This document shows positions 32,577-40,011 of a stretch of DNA of 45,766 nucleotides, one piece after another. The notes below the pieces were generated by a model. The model had not been told where the DNA came from and searched no databases. It saw nothing but the letters and a program-made list of their open reading frames with translations. The stretch comes from Spirochaetota bacterium (GTDB lineage Bacteria; Spirochaetota; Leptospiria; Turneriellales; Turneriellaceae): positions 1 to 45,766 of the forward strand of contig JAFEGD010000011.1 in NCBI GenBank assembly GCA_018240245.1, in the 5' to 3' direction. The position numbers were made by a program, and so were the translations under genes. The stretch's first letter is position 1. Each line of letters starts with the position of its first letter.

Positions 32577-33595
32577 AAACGAATTTTATCGCCGAGCGCA
32601 CCGCTCTGAATCAACTGAAAAATCGCATCAATCTCTTCGGCGCTTGGGGCAAACGCAACGGGTGTTTCTCCCGACTTCGCCGCGATAAATAATTTTTGCG
32701 CGAACGCGGCGTTGAGCGCCGTCATGTACGTGCCCGCCGCGTGTTTGCCGGCGACCACTTCGCGAAAAAGCGCAAGCGAACGTTCTTTAGTCTCTGCGCG
32801 TAATTCATCGAGATCGTGTATATAATTTTGCGCGGGGGGATTAAAAACACTTTCATGAATTGCGCCGTTTTGTAGCCACGCAAACCGTGTCGGCTTCAGC
32901 GGCGAGATTTCATCGAGACCTTCTTCGCTATGCACAACGCACGCCGCTTTGAGGCCGATCAGCTTTAACGTCTCCGCCATCGGGAGCATAAGGGCAGCCG
33001 AATAAACCCCCATAAATTGCACCGGCGCGCCTGCGGGGTTCGAGAGCGGGCCTGTAACGTTGAAAAGCGTGCGCACGCCGAGTTCTTTGCGTATGGGGCC
33101 CGCGTATTTCATCGCCGGGTGGTAGAGCGGCGCAAAGAAAAATGCAAAATTATTTTTTTTGAGTCGCGCCGTAATATGCTGCGGGTTTTCTTCGATGGGA
33201 TACCCCAGCGCTTCAAGCACATCGGCCGAACCCGAAGAAGACGATACGGCACGGTTGCCGTGCTTCGCCACGGGAATAGCCAACGCCGCAAGGGTTAATC
33301 CCACCAGCGTCGAGATGTTAATGAGATGCGATCTGTCGCCGCCGGTGCCGCAAGTGTCGATAAAGAGCGGCGGCAATTCGCTGCGGTTGATCGGTGTCGC
33401 AATGGCGCGCATGAGTCGCGCACACGCCGCAATTTCTTCGGGGGTTTCGCCTTTCGCGCGTAGTGCCATGAGCCACGCGGCGATCTGCGCCGGTGTGAGA
33501 CGACCGTGCATCGTTTCAGAGATAAGATGCGTGATTTTTTCGGCGGGCAAATTTTGCCGAGCGAGCAGTTCTTCGAGTATCGCGGAAAAGGACAT
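32573..33595 (-). CDS. trpD: Anthranilate phosphoribosyltransferase
   Basis: TrpD joins anthranilate to PRPP in tryptophan synthesis. The 340-aa protein shows the family blocks DTCGTGGDRSHLINIST (PRPP and magnesium binding), KHGNRAVSSSSGSADVLEALG, and FNVTGPLSNPAGA with Arg/Asn anthranilate contacts. HSEEGLDEISPL near 230-245 is also diagnostic. No other trp gene is nearby, so the pathway is scattered. It ends convergently with rarA; the 57-base gap to the dehydratase gene shows nothing clear. Confidence 0.95.
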   Translation of the reverse strand: MSFSAILEELLARQNLPAEKITHLISETMHGRLTPAQIAAWLMALRAKGETPEEIAACARLMRAIATPINRSELPPLFIDTCGTGGDRSHLINISTLVGLTLAALAIPVAKHGNRAVSSSSGSADVLEALGYPIEENPQHITARLKKNNFAFFFAPLYHPAMKYAGPIRKELGVRTLFNVTGPLSNPAGAPVQFMGVYSAALMLPMAETLKLIGLKAACVVHSEEGLDEISPLKPTRFAWLQNGAIHESVFNPPAQNYIHDLDELRAETKERSLALFREVVAGKHAAGTYMTALNAAFAQKLFIAAKSGETPVAFAPSAEEIDAIFQLIQSGALGDKIRF

Positions 33596-33652
33596 TTTTC
33601 AGATTTGCGATTTGCGCATGTGGCGAAAATACATTATTCGATTTGTTACGTA

Positions 33653-33934
33653 TTATTGCAGAAGTTTCTCTACCGCAAGGGCAAATTCGCGATCGAGTTT
33701 AGTGAGCCCGCCTTTGTCGTGCGTGATGAGTGAAATGCTGACGCGATTATACGTATTACTCCAATCGGGGTGATGGTTCATTTTTTCGGCGATGAACGCG
33801 ACGCGCGTCATGAAACCAAACGCATCGCCAAAATTCTTGAAAGTGAAATCTTTCGTGAGCGTGCCTTCGCGAACATGCCAATCGGGCAGATGCTGTAGCG
33901 CTTGCACGATTTCGCCGTTACTGAGAAGCTGCAT
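33653..33934 (-). CDS. Pterin-4-alpha-carbinolamine dehydratase
   Basis: PCD-family enzymes dehydrate 4a-hydroxytetrahydropterin and in bacteria support pterin-dependent hydroxylases or related cofactor chemistry. The ATG at 33934 gives 93 aa, the normal length; the frame is open 11 codons further. The active-site block is [18 protein letters not shown] with H54 and H55, plus H72 in [19 protein letters not shown] near residue 17 is the conserved N-terminal turn. No phenylalanine hydroxylase is in the window. Confidence 0.93.
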   Translation of the reverse strand: MQLLSNGEIVQALQHLPDWHVREGTLTKDFTFKNFGDAFGFMTRVAFIAEKMNHHPDWSNTYNRVSISLITHDKGGLTKLDREFALAVEKLLQ

Positions 33935-34004
33935 GGGGCATCTTAGCGAACAGGCCAGCCGAGTCAATCGCGGCGCAAAAACAGGGGATGGATTTGCAAA
34001 AGGG

Positions 34005-34025
34005 TTGACGGGCTGTCAAGAACGC
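34005..34025 (+). promoter_or_regulatory. Upstream element shared with prfB and rpsP (tRNA-Asn copy)
   Basis: TTGACGGGCTGTC followed by AAGAACGC, ending 22 bases before tRNA-Asn, aligns without gaps to the elements before rpsP and prfB. TTGACG can serve as a -35 box; no good -10 box follows. A small GCCGG/CCGGC hairpin lies at 34024-34039. Confidence 0.4.
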
Positions 34026-34047
34026 CGGTTTTTCCCGGCAACGACAT

Positions 34048-34120
34048 TCCCGAATAGCTCAGTCGGTAGAGCGCGGCACTGTTAATGCTTAGGTCCTTGG
34101 TTCGAGTCCAAGTTCGGGAG
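34048..34120 (+). tRNA. tRNA-Asn (anticodon GTT)
   Basis: A 73-nt cloverleaf: acceptor TCCCGAA with TTCGGGA and G discriminator, D arm GCTC-AGTCGGTA-GAGC, anticodon loop CTGTTAA (GTT), and T arm CTTGG-TTCGAGT-CCAAG. The anticodon stem has one mismatch at its base (27-43). CCA is not encoded. The 246 bases after it (34121-34366) hold only a weak GGGCT/AGCCC hairpin and nothing else I can support. Confidence 0.95.
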
Positions 34121-34366
34121 AACTCCAGCCCCTTAAATGGCGAAGATCATAATAGATGAATATCCGGCATAAAGAGAACATGCTCGAGGTCTTGTAACGA
34201 CTCGAGTATCGTCGACAACTAACTATACCTATCCTGATTTAGTAGATACACGTTTCAAGCGGCCTGTGTTTGACCGGGCTTTTTTAGCCCAAGTAAGAAT
34301 GCAATCTTGTGTATTTATAGAAGCAAATTCTGCGCGGCACATTGACTATCGCTTCGAAAATATCCT

Positions 34367-35164
34367 ATGACAATCGCCGAGCGCATCGACACTTTTGAAA
34401 GCCACGAACTCGCGTGGATGCCCGACAGGCTCAAAGTGTTGTTTCGCGAAATTCTTTCGTGGCAGCAAGATACCGGTGGCGTTTATCGCGCGGCACTGCC
34501 CGTTGTACGCGAATGGTTACAAACGACAAACGCGAATGCAATCCTCGACCTCTGCTCGGGCGCAGGCGGCCCCGGCGTAAGTTTAGTGAACGCATTGCGA
34601 ACAGGGGGATTTTCTGCGGCGAAGATTAAACTCACCGATCTATATCCGGCAATCGATGTCTATCGTAAGCTTGCCGCAGAAAATACGGGCTATGTCGCGT
34701 ACGAAACCCAAAGCTTTGACGCAACACAGAGTCGGCGCGACACAGCGTTTCCGGTTCGTACCTTATTGTCGGCATTTCACCACTTCTCTCCGGCGCTTGC
34801 TCGAAAAATACTCGAAGACGCCGTCGAGAATAGCGACGGCATCTGCATTATGGATCCATTCCACCGCGATTGGTGGCATCTCGGTGCTGTTGGCTTTGGT
34901 ACTGCGCTCGGATCGTCGCTTTTTCCGATAATCCGGCAACGTACGGCTTTCGCCTTTGCGATGTGTAATTTGACGCCGATAATCTCGGCGATGTTTTTTT
35001 GGGATGGCATCGCGAGCGTCTTGCGCGGCTACACCGAAGACGAACTCTTGAGCCTTACGCGCACGCCGCGCTGCGCTGCATTCGAATGGCATACCGGCAT
35101 ATGGGATTATTTGCCCGGCCTTGGGCTCAAAGGCGTTTACCTCATCGGACATCGGCGCAAATGA
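34367..35164 (+). CDS. Class I SAM-dependent methyltransferase, substrate unknown
   Basis: The 265-aa protein has the SAM-binding motif I ILDLCSGAGGPGVSL (59-73), an acidic end of strand 2 (KLTDLYPA), and a later aromatic strand (TLLSAFHHFSPALARKILEDAV). HHFSP at the motif IV position fits small-molecule methyltransferases. The C-terminal part (from GAVGFGTALGSSLFPI to MFFWDGIASVLRGY) is hydrophobic, which could mean a lipid or membrane-linked substrate. The stop overlaps the metal-transporter start (ATGA), so the two are likely coupled. Confidence 0.8.
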   Translation: MTIAERIDTFESHELAWMPDRLKVLFREILSWQQDTGGVYRAALPVVREWLQTTNANAILDLCSGAGGPGVSLVNALRTGGFSAAKIKLTDLYPAIDVYRKLAAENTGYVAYETQSFDATQSRRDTAFPVRTLLSAFHHFSPALARKILEDAVENSDGICIMDPFHRDWWHLGAVGFGTALGSSLFPIIRQRTAFAFAMCNLTPIISAMFFWDGIASVLRGYTEDELLSLTRTPRCAAFEWHTGIWDYLPGLGLKGVYLIGHRRK

Positions 35165-36138
35165 AAAAAGGCGCGTATATCTCGCTCGGCGTCAGTACGC
35201 TCTTAATGCTCGTCAAATTTTTTGCGTTCTTTGTCACGAGCTCGCACGCCATTTTATCCGATGCGCTCGAAAGTATCGTCAACGTAACGGCGGCAACGCT
35301 CGCATTGTGGATAATCCACATCAGCCAACGCCCCGCCGATCGCGACCACCCGTACGGACACGGCAAGGCCGAATATTTCAGCTCGGTCTTCGAGGGCGCG
35401 CTCATCTCGTTTGCGGCGATCATGATTTTTATCGAGAGCATCGAGGCACTCATCAGCGGGCATCGCATCGAGAAAATCGATCTCGGTCTTCTGCTCGTGC
35501 TCGGCGCGGGTGTCGCCAACGCTTTTCTCGGCGTCTATTTAATTCGTCTTGGGAAAAAAACGCAGTCGGTTGCGCTCGTCGCGAGCGGCAAACACGTGCT
35601 CTCCGATTTTTATACGAGCGGCGCGGTAATTCTGGGGCTCTTGCTGGTGCGCACAACCGGGCTTGTGTGGATCGATGCGGTCGCTGCGCTTGCCGTCGCT
35701 TGCGTGCTCGCATGGACGGGGTTTTCTCTCGTGCGCGAATCGATCTATGCGTTAATGGACGCCGAAGATTCGCGCCTCATCGAGAGTTTAGGCGAGCACT
35801 TCACCGCCTGCCGCACCGAGGGGATTATCCGCATTCACCACGCGCGCGTGATTCGCTCGGGCAACTACCATCACATCGACTCGCACGTCGTCGTTCCCGA
35901 ATTTTGGGATGTCACGACCGCGCACGAGCAGACGAACAATTTTGAAAAAGCGGTGATTGAACGCTACGCGCATAGCGGCGAAATTCATTTTCACATAGAC
36001 CCCTGCCGCCGCGTCTATTGCCATGCGTGCGACGTGAAGGATTGCAAAATTCGGCGCGAGGTTTTTGTTCAGGTGATACCGTTCACGTTCGACGAACTCA
36101 CGTCGCCCACCGAACCCGAAGATTTACAGCATAAATAA
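35161..36138 (+). CDS. Cation diffusion facilitator family metal transporter with Cys-rich tail
   Basis: CDF proteins are dimeric proton/metal antiporters (zinc, iron, manganese and similar). The ATG at 35161 overlaps the methyltransferase stop and gives 325 aa. Helix 2 carries AILSDALESIVN (D34), the cytoplasmic loop DHPYGHGKAEYFSS, and helix 5 the HxxxD pair H145/D149 (GKHVLSDFYTSG). The cytoplasmic C-terminal domain follows from about 210 and includes two His-rich strands (IIRIHHARV, YHHIDSHVVVPEFWD). It ends with DPCRRVYCHACDVKDC, four cysteines that could form an extra metal site. Metal specificity is not readable. It converges on the UbiA-like gene with a 1-base gap. Confidence 0.9.
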   Translation: MKKGAYISLGVSTLLMLVKFFAFFVTSSHAILSDALESIVNVTAATLALWIIHISQRPADRDHPYGHGKAEYFSSVFEGALISFAAIMIFIESIEALISGHRIEKIDLGLLLVLGAGVANAFLGVYLIRLGKKTQSVALVASGKHVLSDFYTSGAVILGLLLVRTTGLVWIDAVAALAVACVLAWTGFSLVRESIYALMDAEDSRLIESLGEHFTACRTEGIIRIHHARVIRSGNYHHIDSHVVVPEFWDVTTAHEQTNNFEKAVIERYAHSGEIHFHIDPCRRVYCHACDVKDCKIRREVFVQVIPFTFDELTSPTEPEDLQHK

Positions 36139-36139
36139 A

Positions 36140-37633
36140 TTAGAGCCACGCGCGAGAAAACGCGACCTGCCAAAACAGAATGTAGACAGAAATCAACGCT
36201 AACTGTAGCCGAAATGCTTTGCGGTAATCGCTCCACCAGAAGCTGGCAACGACACCGAGCGTTAAGATTGCCAACGCGATCGTCGCCCAGAGGGGTAGCG
36301 ACAAAGCGGTCAAAAAGAGCGGCAACAATATAAAACAAATCAACACCCAGCGGCAGATCGACCAAATTTCTATAACAGAATACCCGCGCCGCATGAAAAT
36401 CGTGAAAAGCGTTTGCACTCCTTCTTTTGCGTCGCTCGCCGTGTCTTTCAAATCTTTGAGCACTGCGACAGTCGACCAGCCGCCAAAGACCAAAAATGCC
36501 AAGAGCACGACGCGACCTGTGGCTGCCATCTGCGGTTCGGCGAGCGCGCCCGCGAGAAACGACGTCACCCCCCACACGCCTTCGATTTTTAGATTGGCGG
36601 GAAAATAATTGCGCGCGTGGTAGAACGGGTAGTTATAGAGCAACCCGCAGCAGAACGCGAGCGCGGCGGCGATTGCGGCGCGGTTGTTATGAAAAAATAG
36701 CGGTAGGATTGCGAGCACAACCAAGACATTGATCGTTTGCACGTCGTACTTTTGCGGTGCGCTTGGTCTTTCTGTTGGCAAAAGATTTTGTGCGTCGAAA
36801 TAATCGTTCTGCACGAGTACTGCAAACGCAACGAGCGCGATCAGTAATGTCGATTGCGTCAGCGTGACTGTGTTGGCACCGACGACGATGCCGCCCAAGA
36901 TCGTCAACATCGCAAAGGGGACGATATGTAGTAGACGTGCGAGAGTAACGCGCAAAAGTTCGCGACGAATCATAAGATAGACGCCGACCGCGCCGACGCA
37001 TTGGTAGAAGGCGATGCGAAACGCAAGCGCGCGCAGCGTTGTCGGGTCGCCCATGCGCGCCATCTCGATAGAGAAAAAGTGCGCACCCGAAAGTTTTGCG
37101 ATAAAAATCGGTAAAAGTGAGCCCATGAAAATAAAGATCGCATACGCGCCTGCGAGCGCAACGAGGCTGAGCACGACGCTACGACTTACGGCGAACACAT
37201 AGAGGCCGCAGAAGAGAATACTCACCCAGATTGCCAGCGTCTCGCCGGGGGGGAAATTGAATTCTGGCTTATAGCCGAGGTACGGTAACGCTTTGAAATC
37301 CCACAAATAATAATAGCCGTAAAACGCGGTACGATTGCCAAAAAATACGAAATCGAAAAGCGGCGGAAACAGCCCGATAAAAAGTCCCATCGTTAGCGAT
37401 TTCTGCACCGATTGAAAACTCACCTTTGCCGTGACAGCGAGTAACGCCGTGAGCAAAAGCCCTAACAGAATATAAAAAGGAATAAAATTTAGAATGTCGG
37501 TGTTATAGAGCGGCGTCGATTGCAACACCACTTCGAGAAGCCCCCGGGTGAGCCCCACAAACGCGCAAAACGCCAAGAACGCATACGGATGCCAATTGCG
37601 GCGATTTTGCGCGGCGATGAGTTTTTGGAGCAT
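36140..37633 (-). CDS. Polytopic membrane protein with UbiA-like prenyltransferase domain
   Basis: The 497-aa protein is almost all membrane helix. Residues about 235-497 show the two Asp-rich motifs of UbiA prenyltransferases: NDYFDAQNLLPTERP (276-290) and VLKDLKDTASDAKEG (391-405), with YNYPFYHARNYFPANLKIEG between them. UbiA enzymes attach isoprenoid chains to aromatic or other acceptors. The N-terminal 230 residues are an extra multi-helix region (about six helices) not found in ordinary 290-aa UbiA proteins and not recognised by me. The acceptor and prenyl donor are unknown. It ends convergently with the metal-transporter gene. The lipoprotein gene lies 10 bases upstream on the same strand. 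Confidence 0.75.
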   Translation of the reverse strand: MLQKLIAAQNRRNWHPYAFLAFCAFVGLTRGLLEVVLQSTPLYNTDILNFIPFYILLGLLLTALLAVTAKVSFQSVQKSLTMGLFIGLFPPLFDFVFFGNRTAFYGYYYLWDFKALPYLGYKPEFNFPPGETLAIWVSILFCGLYVFAVSRSVVLSLVALAGAYAIFIFMGSLLPIFIAKLSGAHFFSIEMARMGDPTTLRALAFRIAFYQCVGAVGVYLMIRRELLRVTLARLLHIVPFAMLTILGGIVVGANTVTLTQSTLLIALVAFAVLVQNDYFDAQNLLPTERPSAPQKYDVQTINVLVVLAILPLFFHNNRAAIAAALAFCCGLLYNYPFYHARNYFPANLKIEGVWGVTSFLAGALAEPQMAATGRVVLLAFLVFGGWSTVAVLKDLKDTASDAKEGVQTLFTIFMRRGYSVIEIWSICRWVLICFILLPLFLTALSLPLWATIALAILTLGVVASFWWSDYRKAFRLQLALISVYILFWQVAFSRAWL

Positions 37634-37643
37634 GCGCAGAAAA

Positions 37644-38270
37644 TTAGTACTGTGTTAGCCCCGTACCCGAACGCACCTGATTCGAATACTCATCGACGAG
37701 TTCGGCAGCCGAGCGCGTCTCGCGCAGCGCGCCAAGCGTAAAATTGCCTTCGACATATTCTAACCGCTCGCCGGTTTTTTCTTTGCGATAACGCACGAGC
37801 GCTTGCTGCGTATCTTGTTTGCCGCGCATGAGCGCGTCGAAGTTTTCGGCGCCCGCGCGACTGTCGTTGCGGCGCGTGAGGCGGCCGTCGCTCACCCCGA
37901 ACGAATCGGCGACAATCGATAGCATCGCGATCGAATTGCCTTCGACGCGAAAAAATATTTTGAGCGACTTCAAACGTTCGCGAATTTCGTTCGCTTGCGG
38001 TTCGTCGGGCTTGGCGACATAATTTGCAAGATATTTTTTTTCGATCATCGCCGTCACCGACGCCGCGTCGGCAACCCAGATACCCGTCGCCGCCATTTTT
38101 GGGTTAGGCACGACGAGAAAAAACTGGCTCATCGCCGCACGAATTTTTTCTTGCATGCCGGGCGATTTTTTCTTACCCCCGCATGCAACGGCAAAGCAGA
38201 GCGCTATCGCAATATACGCGATTCGGTGGATTACCCCCGTGCGCGATGGTTGTTTCTCAATGAAAATCAT
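37644..38270 (-). CDS. Lipoprotein, function unknown
   Basis: The 208-aa protein begins with a basic stretch, a hydrophobic core (IAYIAIALCFAVAC) and a lipobox cysteine at C30, followed by GGKKKS, so it should be exported and acylated. The mature part has KSLKIFFRVEGNSIAMLSIVAD and ALVRYRKEKTGERLEYVEGNFTLG, suggesting a small beta-rich domain. No family is recognised. It is followed 10 bases later by the UbiA-like gene in the same direction, and it diverges from the cupin-like gene; the 86-base gap between them shows no clear promoter. Confidence 0.7.
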   Translation of the reverse strand: MIFIEKQPSRTGVIHRIAYIAIALCFAVACGGKKKSPGMQEKIRAAMSQFFLVVPNPKMAATGIWVADAASVTAMIEKKYLANYVAKPDEPQANEIRERLKSLKIFFRVEGNSIAMLSIVADSFGVSDGRLTRRNDSRAGAENFDALMRGKQDTQQALVRYRKEKTGERLEYVEGNFTLGALRETRSAAELVDEYSNQVRSGTGLTQY

Positions 38271-38356
38271 ATAAAGAAACTTTTACGATGGCTCGATGCG
38301 TAAACAGGTTTTTTTAATCGGTATGCGGCAACTTTCGACCTCTCAGATTAGCCACT

Positions 38357-38722
38357 GTGACCGAAAGTCCGATCACTCCCCACAAAGAATGGGAAGTTAT
38401 ATTCAACGAAGGCACGCATTGGCGCGTCGGAATCTACCGCCCACCGCTGCGCTCCGCCGCCGCCATTCGCGAATTAGAGCAGCACTCTTGCCCCGAAGCG
38501 TTTCTTCTTCTATCGGGCACGCTGGTTATGGTTTATCGCAACGCCGACGGAGCGCTCGTTGAAAAAAAGCTGCAACTGATGGAACTAACTACTTTCACCG
38601 AACCGCATGCGGGTTATTCGCCCGACGGCAGTGGCGTGGCGTACGTGGTCGAGAACGCGCAGTTTGAGACGGTTTACACCGATAAGCTATCGGGTGCCGA
38701 GACTCGGCGTGTCAGGGTATGA
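38357..38722 (+). CDS. Small cupin-like protein
   Basis: The 121-aa protein has the outline of a single cupin barrel: YRPPLRSAAAIRELEQHSCPEAFLLLSGTLVMVYRN, where H and E sit as in cupin motif 1, then LQLMELTTFTEPHAGYSPDG with a further His as in motif 2, and VAYVVENAQFETVYTDKL at the end. This suggests a metal-binding or small-molecule-binding barrel, but the motif is loose. The start is the ATG at 38357. It precedes rpsP on the same strand by 52 bases. Confidence 0.6.
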   Translation: MTESPITPHKEWEVIFNEGTHWRVGIYRPPLRSAAAIRELEQHSCPEAFLLLSGTLVMVYRNADGALVEKKLQLMELTTFTEPHAGYSPDGSGVAYVVENAQFETVYTDKLSGAETRRVRV

Positions 38723-38740
38723 CTTCGCATTCCCATTTAG

Positions 38741-38761
38741 TTGACGGGTTGTCTCGAAAGC
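38741..38761 (+). promoter_or_regulatory. Upstream element shared with prfB and tRNA-Asn (rpsP copy)
   Basis: TTGACGGGT followed by TGTCTCGAAAGC, ending 13 bases before the rpsP ATG, as at prfB. TTGACG can be a -35 box, but a normally spaced -10 would put the RNA start at or inside the start codon. No Shine-Dalgarno is visible, so leaderless translation or a different role is possible. Confidence 0.45.
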
Positions 38762-38774
38762 AAGCCTTAACCGC

Positions 38775-39107
38775 ATGACTGTTAAGTTACGGCTGCAACG
38801 CTATGGCACGAAAAAGCGGCCCTTTTACCGTATCGTTGCGACGAGTTCAACCGTCAAACGCGACGGCAAATTTCTCGATATCGTCGGCCTTTATCACCCG
38901 CTCGTGAAAGACGAGAGCCAAGTGCGCCTCGAAAAAGATAAAATTAACGCATGGCTTAACAAAGGCGCGCAGCCTTCAGATACTGTACGCAATATTCTCT
39001 CGAAAGCCGGTATCTGGAAACCTTTTGCCGAAGCAAAAGCGTTGAAAGCGGGCGCGCTGCAAAAACGTGCGAATGAAAAAGCCAAAGCGAAACGCGCTGC
39101 GAAATAG
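38775..39107 (+). CDS. rpsP: 30S ribosomal protein S16
   Basis: S16 is an early-binding 30S protein. The start MTVKLRLQRYGTKKRPFYRIV is diagnostic, as is DGKFLDIVGLYHPL. Compared with short S16 proteins of about 80 aa, it has a Lys/Ala-rich tail (AKALKAGALQKRANEKAKAKRAAK) bringing it to 110 aa, as in several phyla. No Shine-Dalgarno is seen. It heads the rpsP-khpA-rimM cluster. Confidence 0.97.
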   Translation: MTVKLRLQRYGTKKRPFYRIVATSSTVKRDGKFLDIVGLYHPLVKDESQVRLEKDKINAWLNKGAQPSDTVRNILSKAGIWKPFAEAKALKAGALQKRANEKAKAKRAAK

Positions 39108-39122
39108 TTTTTGAGTTAACAC

Positions 39123-39413
39123 ATGACCGAAGCGCGCAATTCAGACCCCGCATCGCTCGTCGAGTACGTCGCGCGCAATCTTGTGCGCCACCCCGACGAC
39201 GTACAAGTGCTGCCCGTAAAAAGCCCGGCGTCGCTGATTTTAGAGTTGCGCGTTAACAAAGAAGATGTCGGCATGATTATCGGCAAAGGCGGTCGCATCG
39301 CGAAGGCGATTCGCGTGTTGCTCAATGCAATTTCTGTGAAGAAAATTATTCTCGACGACGGTCGCGAAGAGCGCTACCAAAAAGTCTTACTCGAAATTGT
39401 CGACGAAAACTAA
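39123..39413 (+). CDS. khpA: KH-domain RNA-binding protein KhpA
   Basis: This small KH-domain protein normally partners KhpB and binds structured RNA. At 96 aa it includes LVEYVARNLVRHPDDVQV, the GxxG loop in MIIGKGGRIAKAIRVLLNA, and the closing strand KKIILDD. Its place between rpsP and rimM is the standard one. The start lies 15 bases after rpsP. Confidence 0.93.
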   Translation: MTEARNSDPASLVEYVARNLVRHPDDVQVLPVKSPASLILELRVNKEDVGMIIGKGGRIAKAIRVLLNAISVKKIILDDGREERYQKVLLEIVDEN

Positions 39414-39438
39414 TTGAAAGGGCCGCGGGCCCAACCCC

Positions 39439-40011
39439 ATGCCTTCATCGACAGAGCCGCTTGTCATTCTCGCGCGGCTCGGCGCGCCACACGGCGTACG
39501 CGGCGCTCTGCATGTGAATAATGCAGGCGAACACTTGCGCCGTCTCGTTGGCAATTCTATAAAAGCGGTTAATCCCACCGGCGAGACGAACGGTATCTTA
39601 ACGCAATATTTTATTAAAGGGGATTTCACACTCAAACGTTGCGACATGCGTAGCGTCGAGTTTGCCGAAGTGACGACGCGCGAGGCTGCCGCAGCGCTCA
39701 CGAATGCATACCTCGCATATTCGCTCGAATCATTACGCGCGTTAGTGCAAAGCGAACGCCGTGAGAAAAATCCGCACATGGCCGACTTATGGTATTTCGA
39801 GATGATCGGCCTTACAGTGCTCGATTACGAGAGCGGCGAGCCGATCGGAAGCATCGCCTCTGTAGAAGAGATGGGACGCAACACGCTTGTCGGTGTTACG
39901 CTCGCTGCGCAAGTCGGCATAGCGATCGAGATTCCGCTCGATTATCCCCATTGGCAAGACGTCGACTTGGCGCAGCGGCAAGTGTCGCTCAGCGCTTGGC
40001 GAGATTTCTGA
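39439..40011 (+). CDS. rimM: 16S rRNA processing / ribosome maturation factor RimM
   Basis: RimM binds S19 and helps mature the head of the 30S subunit. The 190-aa protein has the N-terminal RimM barrel with LGAPHGVRGALHV, an EFAEVTTREAAAALTNAYLAYS segment, and the PRC-barrel domain with MADLWYFEMIGLTVLDYESGEPIGSIASV and IPLDYPHWQDVDL. In most bacteria trmD and rplS come next; here the gene converges on the helicase gene and overlaps its end by 23 bases, so those two are elsewhere. Confidence 0.93.
   Translation: MPSSTEPLVILARLGAPHGVRGALHVNNAGEHLRRLVGNSIKAVNPTGETNGILTQYFIKGDFTLKRCDMRSVEFAEVTTREAAAALTNAYLAYSLESLRALVQSERREKNPHMADLWYFEMIGLTVLDYESGEPIGSIASVEEMGRNTLVGVTLAAQVGIAIEIPLDYPHWQDVDLAQRQVSLSAWRDF

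Noticed and set aside
34200..34300. A terminator for tRNA-Asn at GGGCTTTTTTAGCCC
   Set aside because: The stem is 5 bp, the T-run is in the loop rather than after the stem, and it is about 150 bases away.
35121..35945. Plus-strand frame of 274 codons within the metal-transporter gene
   Set aside because: Arg-rich shadow in another frame of the CDF gene.
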